A stretch of DNA of 64,000 bases from Haloarchaeobius amylolyticus (GCF_026616195.1 NZ_JANHDH010000001.1:1364001-1428000), one strand, 5' to 3'; counted from the stretch's first letter, positions 1-10,310 are shown. Notes: a model not told the origin generated them from the sequence alone. Made by a program: numbers and translations.

Positions 1-632
1 TCGCGGGCGACCTCCAGTTTCTCCTCGGTGATCTCGCCGATGACGCGCACGGCGAGGCCGGGGCCGGGGAACGGCATGCGCTCGGAGACGACCTCCTCGA
101 GGCCCATCGCGCGGGCGACCTCGCGGACCTCGTCCTTGTAGAGGTCGCGGACCGGCTCGACGATGCCCTCGAAGTCCATGACCTCGGGCAGCCCGCCGAC
201 GTTGTGGTGGGACTTGATGCCGCCCTCGGACTCGATACGGTCGGGGTAGATGGTCCCCTGCACGAGGTACTCCGCGTCGACCGCCTTCGCCTCGCGCTCG
301 AACTCGCGGATGAACTGCTCGCCGATGATCTCGCGCTTCTCCTCGGGGTCGGTGACGCCCTCCAGCGCGTCGAGGAAGCGGTCCTGTGCCTCGACGATGT
401 CCAGCGAGTGCATGTAGTCGAACGTCTCGCGGATCTGCTCGGTCTCGCCCTTGCGCATCAGGCCCGTGTCCACGTAGATGGGCACGAGGTTGTCGCCGAT
501 GGCCTCGTAGGCCAGCGCGGCCGCGACCGAGGAGTCCACACCGCCCGAGAGGGCGATGATGGCCTTCGAATCGCCGATTTCCTCCTGTATCTCTGCGACT
601 GCTTCGGGGATGAACTCGTCTGTGTCTACCAT
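1..632 (-). CDS. guaAB: GMP synthase (glutamine-hydrolysing), ATP-pyrophosphatase subunit B, C-terminus off the window
   Basis: Converts XMP to GMP using ammonia delivered by a separate glutaminase subunit; last step of de novo GMP synthesis. The visible 210 residues begin [12 protein letters not shown] and hold the PP-loop motif [15 protein letters not shown] near residue 25, followed by the GMP synthase dimerisation region. There is no glutaminase domain at the N-terminus, so this is the archaeal split form. The ATG (630-632) overlaps the TAA of pyrG by one base (TAATG), so the two genes are translationally coupled. The 3' end lies beyond position 1. Confidence 0.93.
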   Translation of the reverse strand, partial: MVDTDEFIPEAVAEIQEEIGDSKAIIALSGGVDSSVAAALAYEAIGDNLVPIYVDTGLMRKGETEQIRETFDYMHSLDIVEAQDRFLDALEGVTDPEEKREIIGEQFIREFEREAKAVDAEYLVQGTIYPDRIESEGGIKSHHNVGGLPEVMDFEGIVEPVRDLYKDEVREVARAMGLEEVVSERMPFPGPGLAVRVIGEITEEKLEVAR

Positions 633-2311
633 TATGCTTCGACCTCTTCGGTCTCCTCTGTCTCGTCGTCCGCACGCTGTTGCTCGACGACGGCCTCGAC
701 GAGGCCGACGAACGGGGGCGATGCTCGACCGGGGCGGCTCCGGAACTCGGGGTGGAACTGGGTGCCGACGAAGTACGGGTGGCCGTCGAGTTCCAGTATC
801 TCCATCCGGTTGCCCGCGGTGCCCGAGAACACCATCGCGGAGTCCTCGAAGTCCTCGAAGTACTCGGGGTTGACCTCGTAGCGGTGGCGGTGGCGCTCCG
901 TGCAGGAGTCGCCGCCGTAGAGGTCGGCCGCGAGGGTGCCGGGTTCGATGTCGGTCTCGTGGGCACCGAGGCGCATCGTCCCGCCCATGTCCTCGACCTC
1001 GTACTGCTCGGGCAGGATGTCGATGACCGGGTGCGGGGTGTCCTCGTCCATCTCGGCGGAGTGTGCGCCCTCGAAGCCCAGCACGTTCCGGGCGTACTCG
1101 ACGACCGCCATCTGGAAGCCCAGACAGAGGCCGAGGAAGGGTACGTCGTGCTCGCGGGCGTACTCGATGGCCGCGATCTTGCCCTCGGTCCCGCGGGCAC
1201 CGAACCCGCCGGGGACGACCACGCCGTCCGCCTCGCGGAGCCGCCGGTAGTGGACGCTATCCTCGCCGTCGGCGGCGAGTTCGTCCGCGTCGACCCACAC
1301 CACGTTCACGTCGACGCGCTGGTCCAGCCCGGCGTGTTTGAGCGACTCGTGGACCGACATGTAGGCGTCCTCGAGGTCGTACTTGCCGACCAGTGCGATG
1401 TCGACCTCGCCCTCGCGCTCGCGGGTGACGATGTTCCGCCAGGTGTTGTCGCGCTCGCGCTTCGGGAGCGCCCGGGAGAAGAGCCCGAGCTGGTCCATCA
1501 CGTACTCGTCGAGGCCCTCCTCCTCGACCATCAGCGGGACGTGGTAGATGTCCTCGACGTCGGGGTTCGAGAAGACGGCCTTCGTCGGCACGTCACAGAA
1601 CAGCGCGATCTTCTCCTTCGTCTCGGCGTCGAGCTTGTCGTCGGCGCGCCCGACGAGCACGTCGGGCTGGAGGCCGATGCTGCGCAGCTCCTTCACGGAG
1701 TGCTGGGTCGGCTTCGTCTTCTGCTCGCCGTTCTTGGAGTACGGGACCAGCGTGACGTGGACGAACAGCAGGTCGTCCTCGGACTCCTCGTGGGCGAACT
1801 GGCGCAGGGCCTCGAGGTAGGGCATGCCCTCGATGTCGCCGACGGTCCCGCCGATCTCGACGATGCACACGTCGGTTCCGCGGGCGGCCTCGCGGATGCG
1901 TCGCTTGATGTCGTCGGTGATGTGCGGGATGACCTGGACCGTCTTCCCGAGGTAGTCGCCGGCACGCTCCTTCTCGATGACGTGCTTGTACGTCTTCCCC
2001 GTGGTGATGTTGTGGTCCGAGGTCATGTCGACGTCGAGGAAGCGCTCGTAGTTCCCCAGGTCGAGGTCGACCTCGCCACCGTCTTTCAGCACGTACACCT
2101 CGCCGTGCTGGAACGGGTTCATCGTCCCGGCGTCGACGTTGAGATACGGGTCGACCTTGACCGCGGTCACGTCGAAGCCGGCGTTCTTGAGAAGACGCCC
2201 TGTACTCGCGGCCGTGATACCCTTGCCCAGTCCGGACATCACGCCGCCTGTCACGAAGATGAATTTGTTCCCGAGTGTGGGGTCGTACCCCGTTTCGGAA
2301 TCGGTCGGCAT
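632..2311 (-). CDS. pyrG: CTP synthase
   Basis: Amidates UTP to CTP with glutamine and ATP. The 559 residues are the usual length. The N-terminal amidoligase domain carries the glycine-rich nucleotide loop [13 protein letters not shown] (residues about 19-31) and the metal/CTP site region [11 protein letters not shown]. The C-terminal class I glutaminase domain has the nucleophile motif FLGLCLGFQ and the partner HPEF near the end. It is first in a two-gene operon with the GMP synthase subunit, joining purine and pyrimidine amidation steps. A long open frame on the other strand across this gene is a G+C artefact. Confidence 0.97.
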   Translation of the reverse strand: MPTDSETGYDPTLGNKFIFVTGGVMSGLGKGITAASTGRLLKNAGFDVTAVKVDPYLNVDAGTMNPFQHGEVYVLKDGGEVDLDLGNYERFLDVDMTSDHNITTGKTYKHVIEKERAGDYLGKTVQVIPHITDDIKRRIREAARGTDVCIVEIGGTVGDIEGMPYLEALRQFAHEESEDDLLFVHVTLVPYSKNGEQKTKPTQHSVKELRSIGLQPDVLVGRADDKLDAETKEKIALFCDVPTKAVFSNPDVEDIYHVPLMVEEEGLDEYVMDQLGLFSRALPKRERDNTWRNIVTREREGEVDIALVGKYDLEDAYMSVHESLKHAGLDQRVDVNVVWVDADELAADGEDSVHYRRLREADGVVVPGGFGARGTEGKIAAIEYAREHDVPFLGLCLGFQMAVVEYARNVLGFEGAHSAEMDEDTPHPVIDILPEQYEVEDMGGTMRLGAHETDIEPGTLAADLYGGDSCTERHRHRYEVNPEYFEDFEDSAMVFSGTAGNRMEILELDGHPYFVGTQFHPEFRSRPGRASPPFVGLVEAVVEQQRADDETEETEEVEA

Positions 2312-2465
2312 ACTGACTGTGCGCGAGAGTCCCCCTAAACGGTTTCGGAGCAGGCGCGACGTGTCACGCCGTGTCTTTCAGTCCGGCGAAAGGAACCGGG
2401 GGCGTCGTCGCAGCGACCGAAACGCCACCCGTAGTTTTTCGGTCGCGGCCCCGGAACTCCCGCGA

Positions 2466-2966
2466 GTGTCCGACCCTGTCACCCTCCGCGAAACGACCGA
2501 AGCCGACGCCCGGGCCGTCCAGCGCGTCGCCGACGCCGCCTGCCACGCAGTGTACGACGACATCCTCGGCGAGGGCGTCACCGACGACATCGTCCGGAAC
2601 TGGTACGACCCCGAGCGCCTCGTCGCGGACGACATCGAACCGGAGGGGCGCCCCTTCTTCGTCGCCGCGGTCGACGGGACCGTCGTCGGCTTCGCCGAGG
2701 GCATCCGCGAGGACGCCCGGACCGCCGACCTCTACCGCATCTACGTCCACCCCGACCACTGGGGCGACGGCGTCGGGAGCGCCCTGCTCGACCGACTGGA
2801 ACGCCACTTCGCCGACGCGGGCGTCGAGCGTCTGTTCGTCTCCGTCCTCGCGGACAACGACGTGGGCGTGGCCTTCTACGAGTCGGTCGGGTTCGAGCAC
2901 GTCGAGACGACCACGGACGAGCAGTTCGACGTGCCCCGGGCCGAGTACGTGAAGGACCTCGACTGA
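2466..2966 (+). CDS. GNAT family N-acetyltransferase
   Basis: Predicted acetyl-CoA-dependent acyltransferase of about 166 residues; the acceptor is unknown. The body matches the GNAT fold: VTLRETTEADARAVQRVAD at the N-terminus, the core strand LYRIYVHPDHWGDGVGSALL with the pyrophosphate-binding loop, and the C-terminal ADNDVGVAFYESVGFE. I chose the GTG at 2466 because it places the fold start directly after the initiator; the open frame continues further upstream but that part overlaps the pyrG promoter region and looks non-coding. The next gene follows after 3 bases, suggesting cotranscription. Confidence 0.85.
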   Translation: MSDPVTLRETTEADARAVQRVADAACHAVYDDILGEGVTDDIVRNWYDPERLVADDIEPEGRPFFVAAVDGTVVGFAEGIREDARTADLYRIYVHPDHWGDGVGSALLDRLERHFADAGVERLFVSVLADNDVGVAFYESVGFEHVETTTDEQFDVPRAEYVKDLD

Positions 2967-2969
2967 GCC

Positions 2970-3776
2970 GTGCCCCCGCACGAACTCCTCGCGCCATCGG
3001 TCCTCCGACAGGGCGTCGTCAGCTCCCTCGCGGGGTCGGTCCGGCCCGCCCTCGCCGACCGCCTCCGGACCCGGCTGCTCCGCCACCCGCCCATCCCCAT
3101 CGCCGACCAGTTCGAACTGTACACCCACCTCCACGGCCTGCGCAACCGGCTGCTGTCCGACGCCCCGACCGACCCCTGGTCGTTCGTCCACGTCGACCCC
3201 GCCGAGGTCGAGCGGTTCACCACCGGCCTCGAACTCCCGTGGGGGCTCGGACGCGTCCAGACCGGCGACTGGGACCGCGACCGCCACTGCCAGGCCATCC
3301 GCGACAACACGAAATTCCGAGGACTCCACCAGCGGTTCGAGGAGGGCCGCGACTGGGTAGCCACCGACTACTACGAGGACGTGCAAGCGCGGTTCGAGGC
3401 GGGCGAGAACCCACGGGGCTACCCCGACTTCGAGACGTTCGAGAACGAGCGACTGGCCGATGTGGACGCCCTCGCCCGGTCCATCGAGGACGACGGCTGG
3501 CAGCCGAACGTCGAGACGGACCACGACCCAGAGGACTGGACCGAGTACGCCAGCAGCCTCGACCCACTGGTGGCCATCGGCCGCGACGGCGAGGTTCTCT
3601 GGTACGAGGGCTACACGCGGTTCATGCTGGCGGACATCCTGGGTGTCGACGAGATTCCGGTCCTCGTGCTCTGCCGGCACGAGCAGTGGCAGGCGAGGCG
3701 GGAGCAGGTCGCCGCGGGGGACTCGGCGGGTAGCGACCATCCGGACCTGCGAGCAGTCCCCACCGGGCAGGCCTGA
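2970..3776 (+). CDS. Uncharacterised protein with a ParB-like C-terminal segment
   Basis: I do not recognise the full-length family (268 residues, GTG start 3 bases after the acetyltransferase gene). Residues about 170-245 read like the ParB/sulfiredoxin fold: DPLVAIGRDGEVLWYEGYTR, then an alanine/leucine helix and DEIPVLVLCRH. The N-terminal 150 residues are rich in Arg, Trp and Tyr, have no signal peptide or membrane segment, and are not clearly assignable. Similar ParB-like domains occur in proteins of haloviruses and in haloarchaeal genes of unknown role. Chromosome partitioning is not implied: there is no partner parA and no parS-like repeat nearby. Function unknown. Confidence 0.7.
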   Translation: MPPHELLAPSVLRQGVVSSLAGSVRPALADRLRTRLLRHPPIPIADQFELYTHLHGLRNRLLSDAPTDPWSFVHVDPAEVERFTTGLELPWGLGRVQTGDWDRDRHCQAIRDNTKFRGLHQRFEEGRDWVATDYYEDVQARFEAGENPRGYPDFETFENERLADVDALARSIEDDGWQPNVETDHDPEDWTEYASSLDPLVAIGRDGEVLWYEGYTRFMLADILGVDEIPVLVLCRHEQWQARREQVAAGDSAGSDHPDLRAVPTGQA

Positions 3777-3935
3777 CCCGACAGCGGTGGAACCGTCGTC
3801 CGGGTCTTCATCGCCCACGAGGAGTAGGACGGACGCCCCGTGTCTTCCACGAACCAATCCCTGTCGTGTCCCCGGGTACTGGACCCTGAATTATTAGGAC
3901 GGAAAGTTATGCGCCTTGCTACCGTACCGCGTATT

Positions 3936-4166
3936 ATGCCCACAGTCCGTGCGGACTCACACCGGGGTAGAGTATGCGGCGCACTCGCCACAGACGACTG
4001 GATGGACTGTCACGACGTGGCCAGTCTGACCGAGTACTCCGCCGAGAGCGCCTCCAGCATGCTCGCCGACGTGAACCGGGCGGGCTACGTCGAGCGAAAG
4101 CGGGTCGGGCAGGACTACGGCGTCGAGTTCGAGTACCGCCTGAAAGAGACCGTCCGGGTGCAGTGA
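3936..4166 (+). CDS. Small winged-helix DNA-binding protein
   Basis: A 76-residue protein with a compact MarR-like winged helix: DCHDVASLTEYSAESASSML forms the helix-turn-helix and NRAGYVERKRVGQDYG the wing, followed by a short strand. Small stand-alone wHTH proteins of this sort are common in Halobacteria and usually of unknown target. The ATG at 3936 is favoured because it starts just before the domain; an in-frame ATG at 3909 would add 9 residues. The gene ends 2 bases before the convergent dppF stop. Confidence 0.65.
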   Translation: MPTVRADSHRGRVCGALATDDWMDCHDVASLTEYSAESASSMLADVNRAGYVERKRVGQDYGVEFEYRLKETVRVQ

Positions 4167-4167
4167 G

Positions 4168-5235
4168 TCAGTCGTCGGTGCGCACCGCCGACTCTTCTGG
4201 CACCGATTCCGCGGCGTGTGAGAGCGGGTCGCTGTCCCAGTAGTCGTGGTCGCCGTCGAGCCGGAAGCACGTCGCCTCGTGCTGGGGGCCGTGCTCGTAG
4301 GCCGGCGGCGTCTCCATCTTGCAGGCCTCGGTGGCGTACGGGCACCGGGTGTGGAACCGGCAGCCCGAGGGCGGGTTCCGCGGCGAGGGCACGTCGCCCC
4401 TGAGGACGTCGCCCCGGCGGCCGTACTCGTCGGTCGAGGGCCGCGGGACGCTCTCCAGCAGCGCCTCGGTGTAGGGGTGCTGGGGGTTCTCGAATATCTC
4501 GTCGACCGGCCCCGTCTCCACGATCTCGCCGAGGTACATCACGGCGACGCGGTCGGAGATGTGCCGGACCACGGAGAGGTCGTGGGCGACGAACAGGTAG
4601 GTCAGGCCGAACTCCTCCTGCAGGTCCGCGAGCAGGTTGAGCACCTGCGCCTGCACGGAGACGTCCAGCGCCGACACCGGTTCGTCCAGCACGATGAACT
4701 CGGGGTCGAGCGCGATGGCGCGGGCGATGCCGACGCGCTGGCGCTGACCGCCCGAGAACTCGTGGGGGTACCGGTCGACGTGATTCGGCGAGAGGCCGAC
4801 GCGGTCGAGCAGTTCCGCGGCGCGGTCCATGCGCTCCTCGCGCCCCGCGATACCGTGGATGCGCAGGCTCTCGGTGACGATGTCCCCGATGGTCATCCGG
4901 GGGTCGAGACTGGAGAAGGGGTCCTGGAAGACGATCTGGGCGTCCCGGCGGAACGCCTTCAGTTCCTCCCTGTCCATCGAGAAGACGTCGTCGCCGTCGA
5001 ACTCCACGGTGCCGCCGGTGGCCTCGCGGAGCCGGAGGACCGTCTCGCTGGTCGTGGACTTCCCGCAGCCGGACTCGCCGACGAGCCCGAGCGTCTCGCC
5101 CTCGTGGACCTCGAAGGAAACCCCGTCGACGGCCTTGACGCTCTGGCGCTCCTTGCCGAGCACGCGGTCGAGGAACGTGTCGTTCTCGTAGTAGTACTTC
5201 TCCAGGTCGGTCACGCGCAGCAGTGGCTCACTCAT
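4168..5235 (-). CDS. dppF: Peptide ABC transporter ATP-binding protein (DppF/OppF type)
   Basis: Cytoplasmic ATPase that powers the importer encoded upstream. Walker A is [12 protein letters not shown], the signature is [15 protein letters not shown] and Walker B ends [11 protein letters not shown]. The oligopeptide-transporter C-terminal extension carries a cysteine set ([14 protein letters not shown] plus a later Cys) of the kind that may hold a metal or Fe-S cluster in this family. ATG 5233-5235 overlaps the dppD stop (ATGAGTGA); a GTG nine bases upstream is an alternative. Last gene of the five-gene operon. Confidence 0.93.
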   Translation of the reverse strand: MSEPLLRVTDLEKYYYENDTFLDRVLGKERQSVKAVDGVSFEVHEGETLGLVGESGCGKSTTSETVLRLREATGGTVEFDGDDVFSMDREELKAFRRDAQIVFQDPFSSLDPRMTIGDIVTESLRIHGIAGREERMDRAAELLDRVGLSPNHVDRYPHEFSGGQRQRVGIARAIALDPEFIVLDEPVSALDVSVQAQVLNLLADLQEEFGLTYLFVAHDLSVVRHISDRVAVMYLGEIVETGPVDEIFENPQHPYTEALLESVPRPSTDEYGRRGDVLRGDVPSPRNPPSGCRFHTRCPYATEACKMETPPAYEHGPQHEATCFRLDGDHDYWDSDPLSHAAESVPEESAVRTDD

Positions 5236-6421
5236 CGGTCTCACCTCGCTCGAAGTAGTCCTCGGGCAGGGCCTGTCCGGGGTCGAACTCGCCGTCTGCG
5301 AGCACGCACCGGGCCTCGTGGTCCGGGTCGTCGCCGACCCGTCGGTGGGCCGGATGGGAGAGACAGGACTCCATGGCCTTCGGACAGCGCTCGGCGAAGT
5401 AACACCGGTCGCCCATCTCGCTGTCGAGCAGGCTCGGGACGTTCCCCTCGATGGGGTCGAGGCGCGGTTCGGGGTCGTCGAGGTCCGGCAGCGAGCCGAG
5501 CAGCCCCTGCGTGTAGGGGTGCGTCGGGCTGTCGAAGACGGCGTCGAGCGACCCGCGCTCGACCACCTCGCCCGCGTACATGACCGCGACGCGCTCGCAC
5601 ATCCGCGCGACGACGCCGAGGTCGTGCGTGATGAGCACGATGCTCATCCCGCGCTCCTCCTGGATGTCACGCAGCAGGTCCAGAATCTGGGCCTGGATGG
5701 TCACGTCCAGCGCGGTCGTCGGCTCGTCCGCGATGAGCACGTCCGGTTCGCCGGCGAGTGCCTGGGCGACCATGGCGCGCTGGAGCATCCCCCCGGAGAA
5801 CTCGTGGGGGTGCTGGTCGGCGCGCTCGGCCGCGTCCGGGATGCCGACCTGGTCGAGCAGTTCGACCGCCCGGGCGTGGCTCTCCTCGCTGGTGTAGTCC
5901 CGGTCCGGGACGAGGCTGTCCACGATGAGGTTCCCGAGACCGTACCCCTGGCTCCGCGACCGCGTCTTCCGGGGGTTGGCGGTGGTCCGGCGCTGGACCT
6001 CGACCGCCTCGGCGATCTGCTCGCCGACGGTGAGCGACGGGTTGAAGCTCGACATCGGGTCCTGGAAGATGGTGCTGAACGTCGGCCCGCGCAGGGACCG
6101 GCGCACCCCCTTCGGGAGCTGCCGGAGGTCGACGAAGTCGCCGTCGACCGCGGCGGGCTTCTTCGACCGGAACTCCTCGGCGAGTTCGTCGTCGCGCAGC
6201 CACACCTCGCCGTCGGTCACCCGGCCCGGCGACTCCACCAGGTCGATGACCGACAGCGCGGTGACGGACTTGCCCGAGCCGGACTCGCCGACGATGCCGA
6301 GGATCTCGTTCTCGCGCACGTCGAACGAGACGCGCTCGCAGGCGTTGACCTGCCCCTCCTCGGTGAAGAAGCGCGTCGAGAGGTCCTCGACGCGGAGCAG
6401 GTCCTCGCGTGCCCGGCTCAT
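5228..6421 (-). CDS. dppD: Peptide ABC transporter ATP-binding protein (DppD/OppD type)
   Basis: Second ATPase of the importer, 397 residues. Walker [12 protein letters not shown] lies near residue 44, the signature is [14 protein letters not shown] and Walker B ends [11 protein letters not shown]. It is longer than bacterial DppD because of an insertion between Walker A and the signature (region [13 protein letters not shown] and [12 protein letters not shown]). The C-terminal extension again has clustered cysteines ([14 protein letters not shown]). The start overlaps the dppC stop as TGATG, indicating coupled translation. Confidence 0.93.
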   Translation of the reverse strand: MSRAREDLLRVEDLSTRFFTEEGQVNACERVSFDVRENEILGIVGESGSGKSVTALSVIDLVESPGRVTDGEVWLRDDELAEEFRSKKPAAVDGDFVDLRQLPKGVRRSLRGPTFSTIFQDPMSSFNPSLTVGEQIAEAVEVQRRTTANPRKTRSRSQGYGLGNLIVDSLVPDRDYTSEESHARAVELLDQVGIPDAAERADQHPHEFSGGMLQRAMVAQALAGEPDVLIADEPTTALDVTIQAQILDLLRDIQEERGMSIVLITHDLGVVARMCERVAVMYAGEVVERGSLDAVFDSPTHPYTQGLLGSLPDLDDPEPRLDPIEGNVPSLLDSEMGDRCYFAERCPKAMESCLSHPAHRRVGDDPDHEARCVLADGEFDPGQALPEDYFERGETDE

Positions 6422-7527
6422 CAGACACCACCCTCCCCCTCGATACCGGGGTCGAGAGCGTCCCTGAGCCAGTCACCGACGAGGTTCAACCCGACGACGG
6501 TGACGACGATGGCCAGGCCGGGCATGGCGGCGATCCACCACGCCGTGGTCTGGTACTCGCGTCCCAGGGCGATGTCGAAGCCCCAGGAGACGTTCGCGGC
6601 CGAGAAGCCGAGGAACGACAGTGCGCTCTCCAGCAGGATGATGGCCGCGACCTGGATGGTCGCCAGCACGAGGATGGGCGTCACGGCGTTGGGCAGGATG
6701 TGCCGGAGCAGGATGGTCGCGTCGCTCGCGCCCATCGACCGGGCCGCCTTGACGTAGGACTCCTCGCGCAGGCTGAGTGCCTCCCCGCGGGCGACGCGGG
6801 CGAACCACACCCAGTTGACGAGCGCGACGACCACGATGACCGTCCCCGGGAGCACCGTCTTCTCGGGCATCGGCCCGGGGAGACCGACCGCGCCGCGGAA
6901 GGCTCCCGCCAGCCCCGTCTGGACGAACGGGTCGGGGATGGGCAGTTTGGCCTGTCCCCAGACGCCGACCAGCGCGATGGCCAGCACGAGCGACGGGAAC
7001 GCCAGCATCACGTCGGCCGCACGCATCAGCGCGTCGTCGACCTTCCCGCGGTAGTAGCCCGCCGAGAGGCCGACGGTGACGCCGATGAGCGTCGCCAGCG
7101 ACGTGCCGAGGACGCCGACGAGCAGCGACACCCGTGCCCCGTATATCAGCCGGGAGAGGATGTCGCGACCGTTCCCGTCGGTCCCCAGCGGATGCGACCA
7201 GGTCGCGTTCTCGTAGACGGTCCGGTTCTCGGTCACGATCTCGCCGTCCTCGAAGACGACGCTGCCGTTCTCCTTCTTCGTCACCTCCTGGACCGACTGC
7301 GTGGAGAACCCGATGGGGGGCGAGCGTGCCTCCTCCAGGTTCTGCTTGGTCGGTCGGTCCGGGGCGACGAACGGCGCGAACACCGCGACGAGGACGACCA
7401 GCACCACGATGCCGATGCCGATCTTCGCCAGCCAGTTGCGCCGCAGTTCCTTCTTCAGGTTCCGGAGCGTTCGCGGCGAGAGCGTCACACCACGCAACAG
7501 TTTCAACAGTGAATCGAGCAATGGCAT
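6421..7527 (-). CDS. dppC: Peptide ABC transporter permease (DppC type)
   Basis: Integral membrane half of the translocation pore, 368 residues. One N-terminal membrane helix (IGIGIVVLVVLVAVFAPFVA) is followed by a long extracellular loop of about 90 residues, then five core helices with the permease EAA-loop region (ARGEALSLREESYVKAARSMGAS). The extracellular loop is longer than in typical bacterial DppC. It couples at both ends through one-base TGATG overlaps with dppB and dppD. Confidence 0.92.
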   Translation of the reverse strand: MPLLDSLLKLLRGVTLSPRTLRNLKKELRRNWLAKIGIGIVVLVVLVAVFAPFVAPDRPTKQNLEEARSPPIGFSTQSVQEVTKKENGSVVFEDGEIVTENRTVYENATWSHPLGTDGNGRDILSRLIYGARVSLLVGVLGTSLATLIGVTVGLSAGYYRGKVDDALMRAADVMLAFPSLVLAIALVGVWGQAKLPIPDPFVQTGLAGAFRGAVGLPGPMPEKTVLPGTVIVVVALVNWVWFARVARGEALSLREESYVKAARSMGASDATILLRHILPNAVTPILVLATIQVAAIILLESALSFLGFSAANVSWGFDIALGREYQTTAWWIAAMPGLAIVVTVVGLNLVGDWLRDALDPGIEGEGGV

Positions 7528-8525
7528 CAGTCGAATCCCACCCGTGGGTTGATGTAGGCGTACAGCGTGTCGACGAGGATGTTCACGACGACGAAGCCGA
7601 CGGCGATGACGATGAGCGAGCCCTGCACGACCGGCCAGTCACGCGCCCGGATGCTGCTGATGAGCAGCTGTCCGAGGCCGGGCCAGTCGAAGACGGCCTC
7701 CGTGATGACCGCCCCACCGATGAGGGTGCCGAGCTGGAGCCCGACGACCGTCACGATGGGGATGAGCGTGTTCCGCAGGACGTGCCGGTAGCGCACCAGC
7801 ACCTCCGGGAGCCCCTTCGCCCGCGAGGCGCGGACGTAGGACTTCCCGAGCTCGTCGAGCATCCCGCTTCTGGTCAGCCGCGTGATGAGCGCCGTGAAGT
7901 ACGTCCCCAGCGTGATGGCGGGGAGCGTGATGTAGCTCAGCCACGTGACGAACCCGTCGGTCGCCGCCTCGAACTGCCCGCTGAACAGGAGTTCGACGAC
8001 GGCCGGGAAGCCGATGCCACGCTGGCTCGTCGGGAACAGGTTGAACTCGACGGCCATCACGATGACCAGCATCACGCCGAGCCAGAAGTTCGGCGTCGAG
8101 ATGCCCGCCAGCGAGAACAGCGTCGCGGCGTAGTCCGGCGGCTCGTGCCGGCGGGTCGCGCTGATGACGCCGAGCGGGATGGCGAGGACGACCGCGACGA
8201 ACGTCGCGGCGATGGCCAGCTCGAGCGTCGCGGGCAGCGTCCGCGCCACGCGTGACGTGACGGCGGTGTTGTTCGTGAGCGACGTGCCGAGGTCGCCGAA
8301 GGGGATTCCTGCGAGGAACTCGAGGTACTGGATGTGTATCGGCTGGTCCAGCCCGAGCTCGCGGACGACCTGCTGGCGGACCTCCGGCGCGACGTCCGGG
8401 GGCAACAGGACGTTCGCCGGGTTCCCGGGTGCGATGACCCGGAGCCCGAAGACGACCGTCACGACCCCCCAGACGACGAGCAGGCCCTGCAGTATTCGTT
8501 TGACGAGGAACCGGGCGAGGGACAT
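7527..8525 (-). CDS. dppB: Peptide ABC transporter permease (DppB type)
   Basis: First permease subunit, 332 residues with six predicted membrane helices: one at the N-terminus (LQGLLVVWGVVTVVFGLRVI), then a periplasm-equivalent loop and five core helices. The EAA-type cytoplasmic loop reads RLTRSGMLDELGKSYVRASRAKGL. The start lies 7 bases after the binding-protein stop, so it belongs to the same transcript. Confidence 0.93.
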   Translation of the reverse strand: MSLARFLVKRILQGLLVVWGVVTVVFGLRVIAPGNPANVLLPPDVAPEVRQQVVRELGLDQPIHIQYLEFLAGIPFGDLGTSLTNNTAVTSRVARTLPATLELAIAATFVAVVLAIPLGVISATRRHEPPDYAATLFSLAGISTPNFWLGVMLVIVMAVEFNLFPTSQRGIGFPAVVELLFSGQFEAATDGFVTWLSYITLPAITLGTYFTALITRLTRSGMLDELGKSYVRASRAKGLPEVLVRYRHVLRNTLIPIVTVVGLQLGTLIGGAVITEAVFDWPGLGQLLISSIRARDWPVVQGSLIVIAVGFVVVNILVDTLYAYINPRVGFD

Positions 8526-8532
8526 GTGGAGT

Positions 8533-10167
8533 CTACTTCGGGCTCATCGCGTAGGCGTCGATGCGCTCGTCGGAGCGGGGCTGCCAGTCGACGCGGTCGG
8601 CCACGCCGTAGACGCTGAACTGCCGGTTGAGGAAGATCCACGGCGCCTCCTCGTGGGCGAGGGCGTTCGCCTCCTGCAGCGTCTGCACGCGGGCGTCGCC
8701 GGTCTGGTTGGCCGCCTTGTCGAGCAGCGAGTCGAACTCGTCGTTGCTCCAGGTGGTGAGTGCGCCGTTGGTGGCGAGCAGCGCCCGCATGACGAGCGCG
8801 CCCTCGAAGGTCGCCTCACCCCAGCCGATGAGGTACCACTTCGGCTTGTCCTCGATGTTGCCGGTGAGCAGTTCGTCGACGAGCGACCCGAAGTCCCGCT
8901 GTCTGACCGTCGCGGAGACGTTCGGGAGTTCGTCGATGTAGCCGGCGACCGCCTGGGCGATCTCGAGGTCCTTCAGGTAGCGTCCCGCGGGCGTGTGGAG
9001 TTCGATCTCCACGCCGGCGTGGCCACTCTCGTCGACCAGCGTCTCGGCCTGGTCGGGGTCGTAGGGGTACGGCTCGACGTCGGGGTTGTGCCCGACGAAG
9101 TTCTCGAGGGTCGGCTGCCCGGTCGGGGCACCGAAGCCGCCGAGGACGTTCGAGACGATGCTCTCCAGGTCGATGGCGTAGTTCAGCGCCTGCCGGAACT
9201 TCTTGGAGGAGAACGGTTCCACGTCGTAGCGAAGCGCGTTGTAGATGATACGCGTACTCGGCGAGGCCTTGATGGAGGTGCCGTCGTTGTTGTTGACCTT
9301 CGAGACCTGCTGTGGCGGGACGTTGACGACGATGTCGGTCTCGCCCGCGACGAGCTGGTTGACGCGCGTACTGGACTCGCTGGCCGCGGTGAACGTCAGT
9401 TTCGACACCGCGGCGGGGTCGTTCCAGTAGTCCTCGTTACGGACGAGGACGACGGACTGGTCCTCGGTGTAGTCCTCGAGCTTGAACGGGCCGGTCCCGT
9501 TCATGTCCTGGGCGATCTCCTGCTTCGAGCGCGCCTCGATCCAGGACTTCTGGACGATGTCGCAGTAGGTCGCGAACTCGGAGAAGACGATGGGGTTGAC
9601 CCCGTCGGTGTTGACCCGGACCGTCCCGTCGCCGGCCTCCGCGCCGGTGACGCCCGCGAGCTGGTCGCTCTGCGGGCTGGCGAAGCCGACCTCCTCGTCG
9701 ACGATGCGGTTGATGCTGTAGGCCGCGTCCTCGGCGGTGAAGTCGTCGCCGTTGTGGAACGTCACGTCCGAGCGCAGCTCGAACTCGACGGCGGGTTCGC
9801 CGTCGACGCGGGAGTAGCCCGTCGCGAGCCCCTCGACCATCTTCCCGCTGGCGTCGCGGGTGAGCAGGCCCTCGTAGGCGTGCAGCATGACGACGTCGGT
9901 CGGCGTCTCACGGTGGTCGTGGGGGTCGAGGCCGGACGGCATGTTCCCCTGCGTGATGGACACCTCGAAGGTCCCCATCGAGTCGTCGCCGCCGTCGGTG
10001 TCGGTCTCGGTGCCGCCCCCGTCACCGTTCCCGTCGCCGCCCCCGTCGGTCGGCTCGTCGGTCCCCTCTCCGTCCCCGCCGCCGATACAGCCGGCGGCGG
10101 AGGCCGCGATCGCAGTCGCACCAGCATACTTCAAGAATCCACGTCGGTCGGTGGTCTTCCGTGACAT
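8533..10167 (-). CDS. dppA: Peptide/solute-binding lipoprotein (family 5 extracellular binding protein)
   Basis: Captures the substrate outside the cell and delivers it to DppBC. The N-terminus has a twin-arginine motif (TDRRGFLKYAGA) followed by a lipobox ending AAGC, as expected for Tat-exported haloarchaeal lipoproteins. A Gly/Asp/Thr-rich linker (residues about 30-62) joins the anchor to a 480-residue SBP_bac_5 domain (TFHNGDDFTAEDAAYSINRI). The substrate is not set by sequence: dipeptides, oligopeptides or nickel are all possible in this family. First gene of the operon, with its own TATA box. Confidence 0.93.
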   Translation of the reverse strand: MSRKTTDRRGFLKYAGATAIAASAAGCIGGGDGEGTDEPTDGGGDGNGDGGGTETDTDGGDDSMGTFEVSITQGNMPSGLDPHDHRETPTDVVMLHAYEGLLTRDASGKMVEGLATGYSRVDGEPAVEFELRSDVTFHNGDDFTAEDAAYSINRIVDEEVGFASPQSDQLAGVTGAEAGDGTVRVNTDGVNPIVFSEFATYCDIVQKSWIEARSKQEIAQDMNGTGPFKLEDYTEDQSVVLVRNEDYWNDPAAVSKLTFTAASESSTRVNQLVAGETDIVVNVPPQQVSKVNNNDGTSIKASPSTRIIYNALRYDVEPFSSKKFRQALNYAIDLESIVSNVLGGFGAPTGQPTLENFVGHNPDVEPYPYDPDQAETLVDESGHAGVEIELHTPAGRYLKDLEIAQAVAGYIDELPNVSATVRQRDFGSLVDELLTGNIEDKPKWYLIGWGEATFEGALVMRALLATNGALTTWSNDEFDSLLDKAANQTGDARVQTLQEANALAHEEAPWIFLNRQFSVYGVADRVDWQPRSDERIDAYAMSPK

Positions 10168-10190
10168 GGGACGGTATTACCCATCACGAC

Positions 10191-10200
10191 CATATAAAAC
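10191..10200 (-). promoter_or_regulatory. TATA box of the dpp operon
   Basis: Read on the minus strand the site is GTTTTATATG, centred 28 bases before the dppA ATG. That spacing puts the transcript start at or next to the start codon, so the operon mRNA is probably leaderless. Confidence 0.75.
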
Positions 10201-10310
10201 CCCCCTACAGGCGGCCACAAATCATGCGGTATCCGTACGAAATATTATGCTATCAGGGCGTCTGAAGGCGGTTCACCCGGAACCCCGGCCGACCCCGGGA
10301 GCACAAAGCG

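Noticed and set aside
680-2338. Long open frame on the plus strand opposite pyrG (552 codons)
   Set aside because: Its translation is Val/Leu/Arg/Asp-rich without domains. The minus-strand frame is a full-length CTP synthase, so the plus frame is a shadow of G+C-rich third positions.
2364-3857. Minus-strand open frame of 497 codons opposite the GNAT and ParB-like genes
   Set aside because: Composition is Val/Gly/Asp/Arg repeats typical of antisense frames; the plus-strand proteins have recognisable folds.
4246-5583. Plus-strand open frame opposite dppF and dppD
   Set aside because: Opposite two clear ABC ATPases with all motifs; no domain in the translation.
4168-10167. Nickel-specific uptake operon
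   Set aside because: The same family includes nickel, dipeptide and oligopeptide importers. No nickel enzyme or regulator is nearby, so only the general peptide/solute call is supported.
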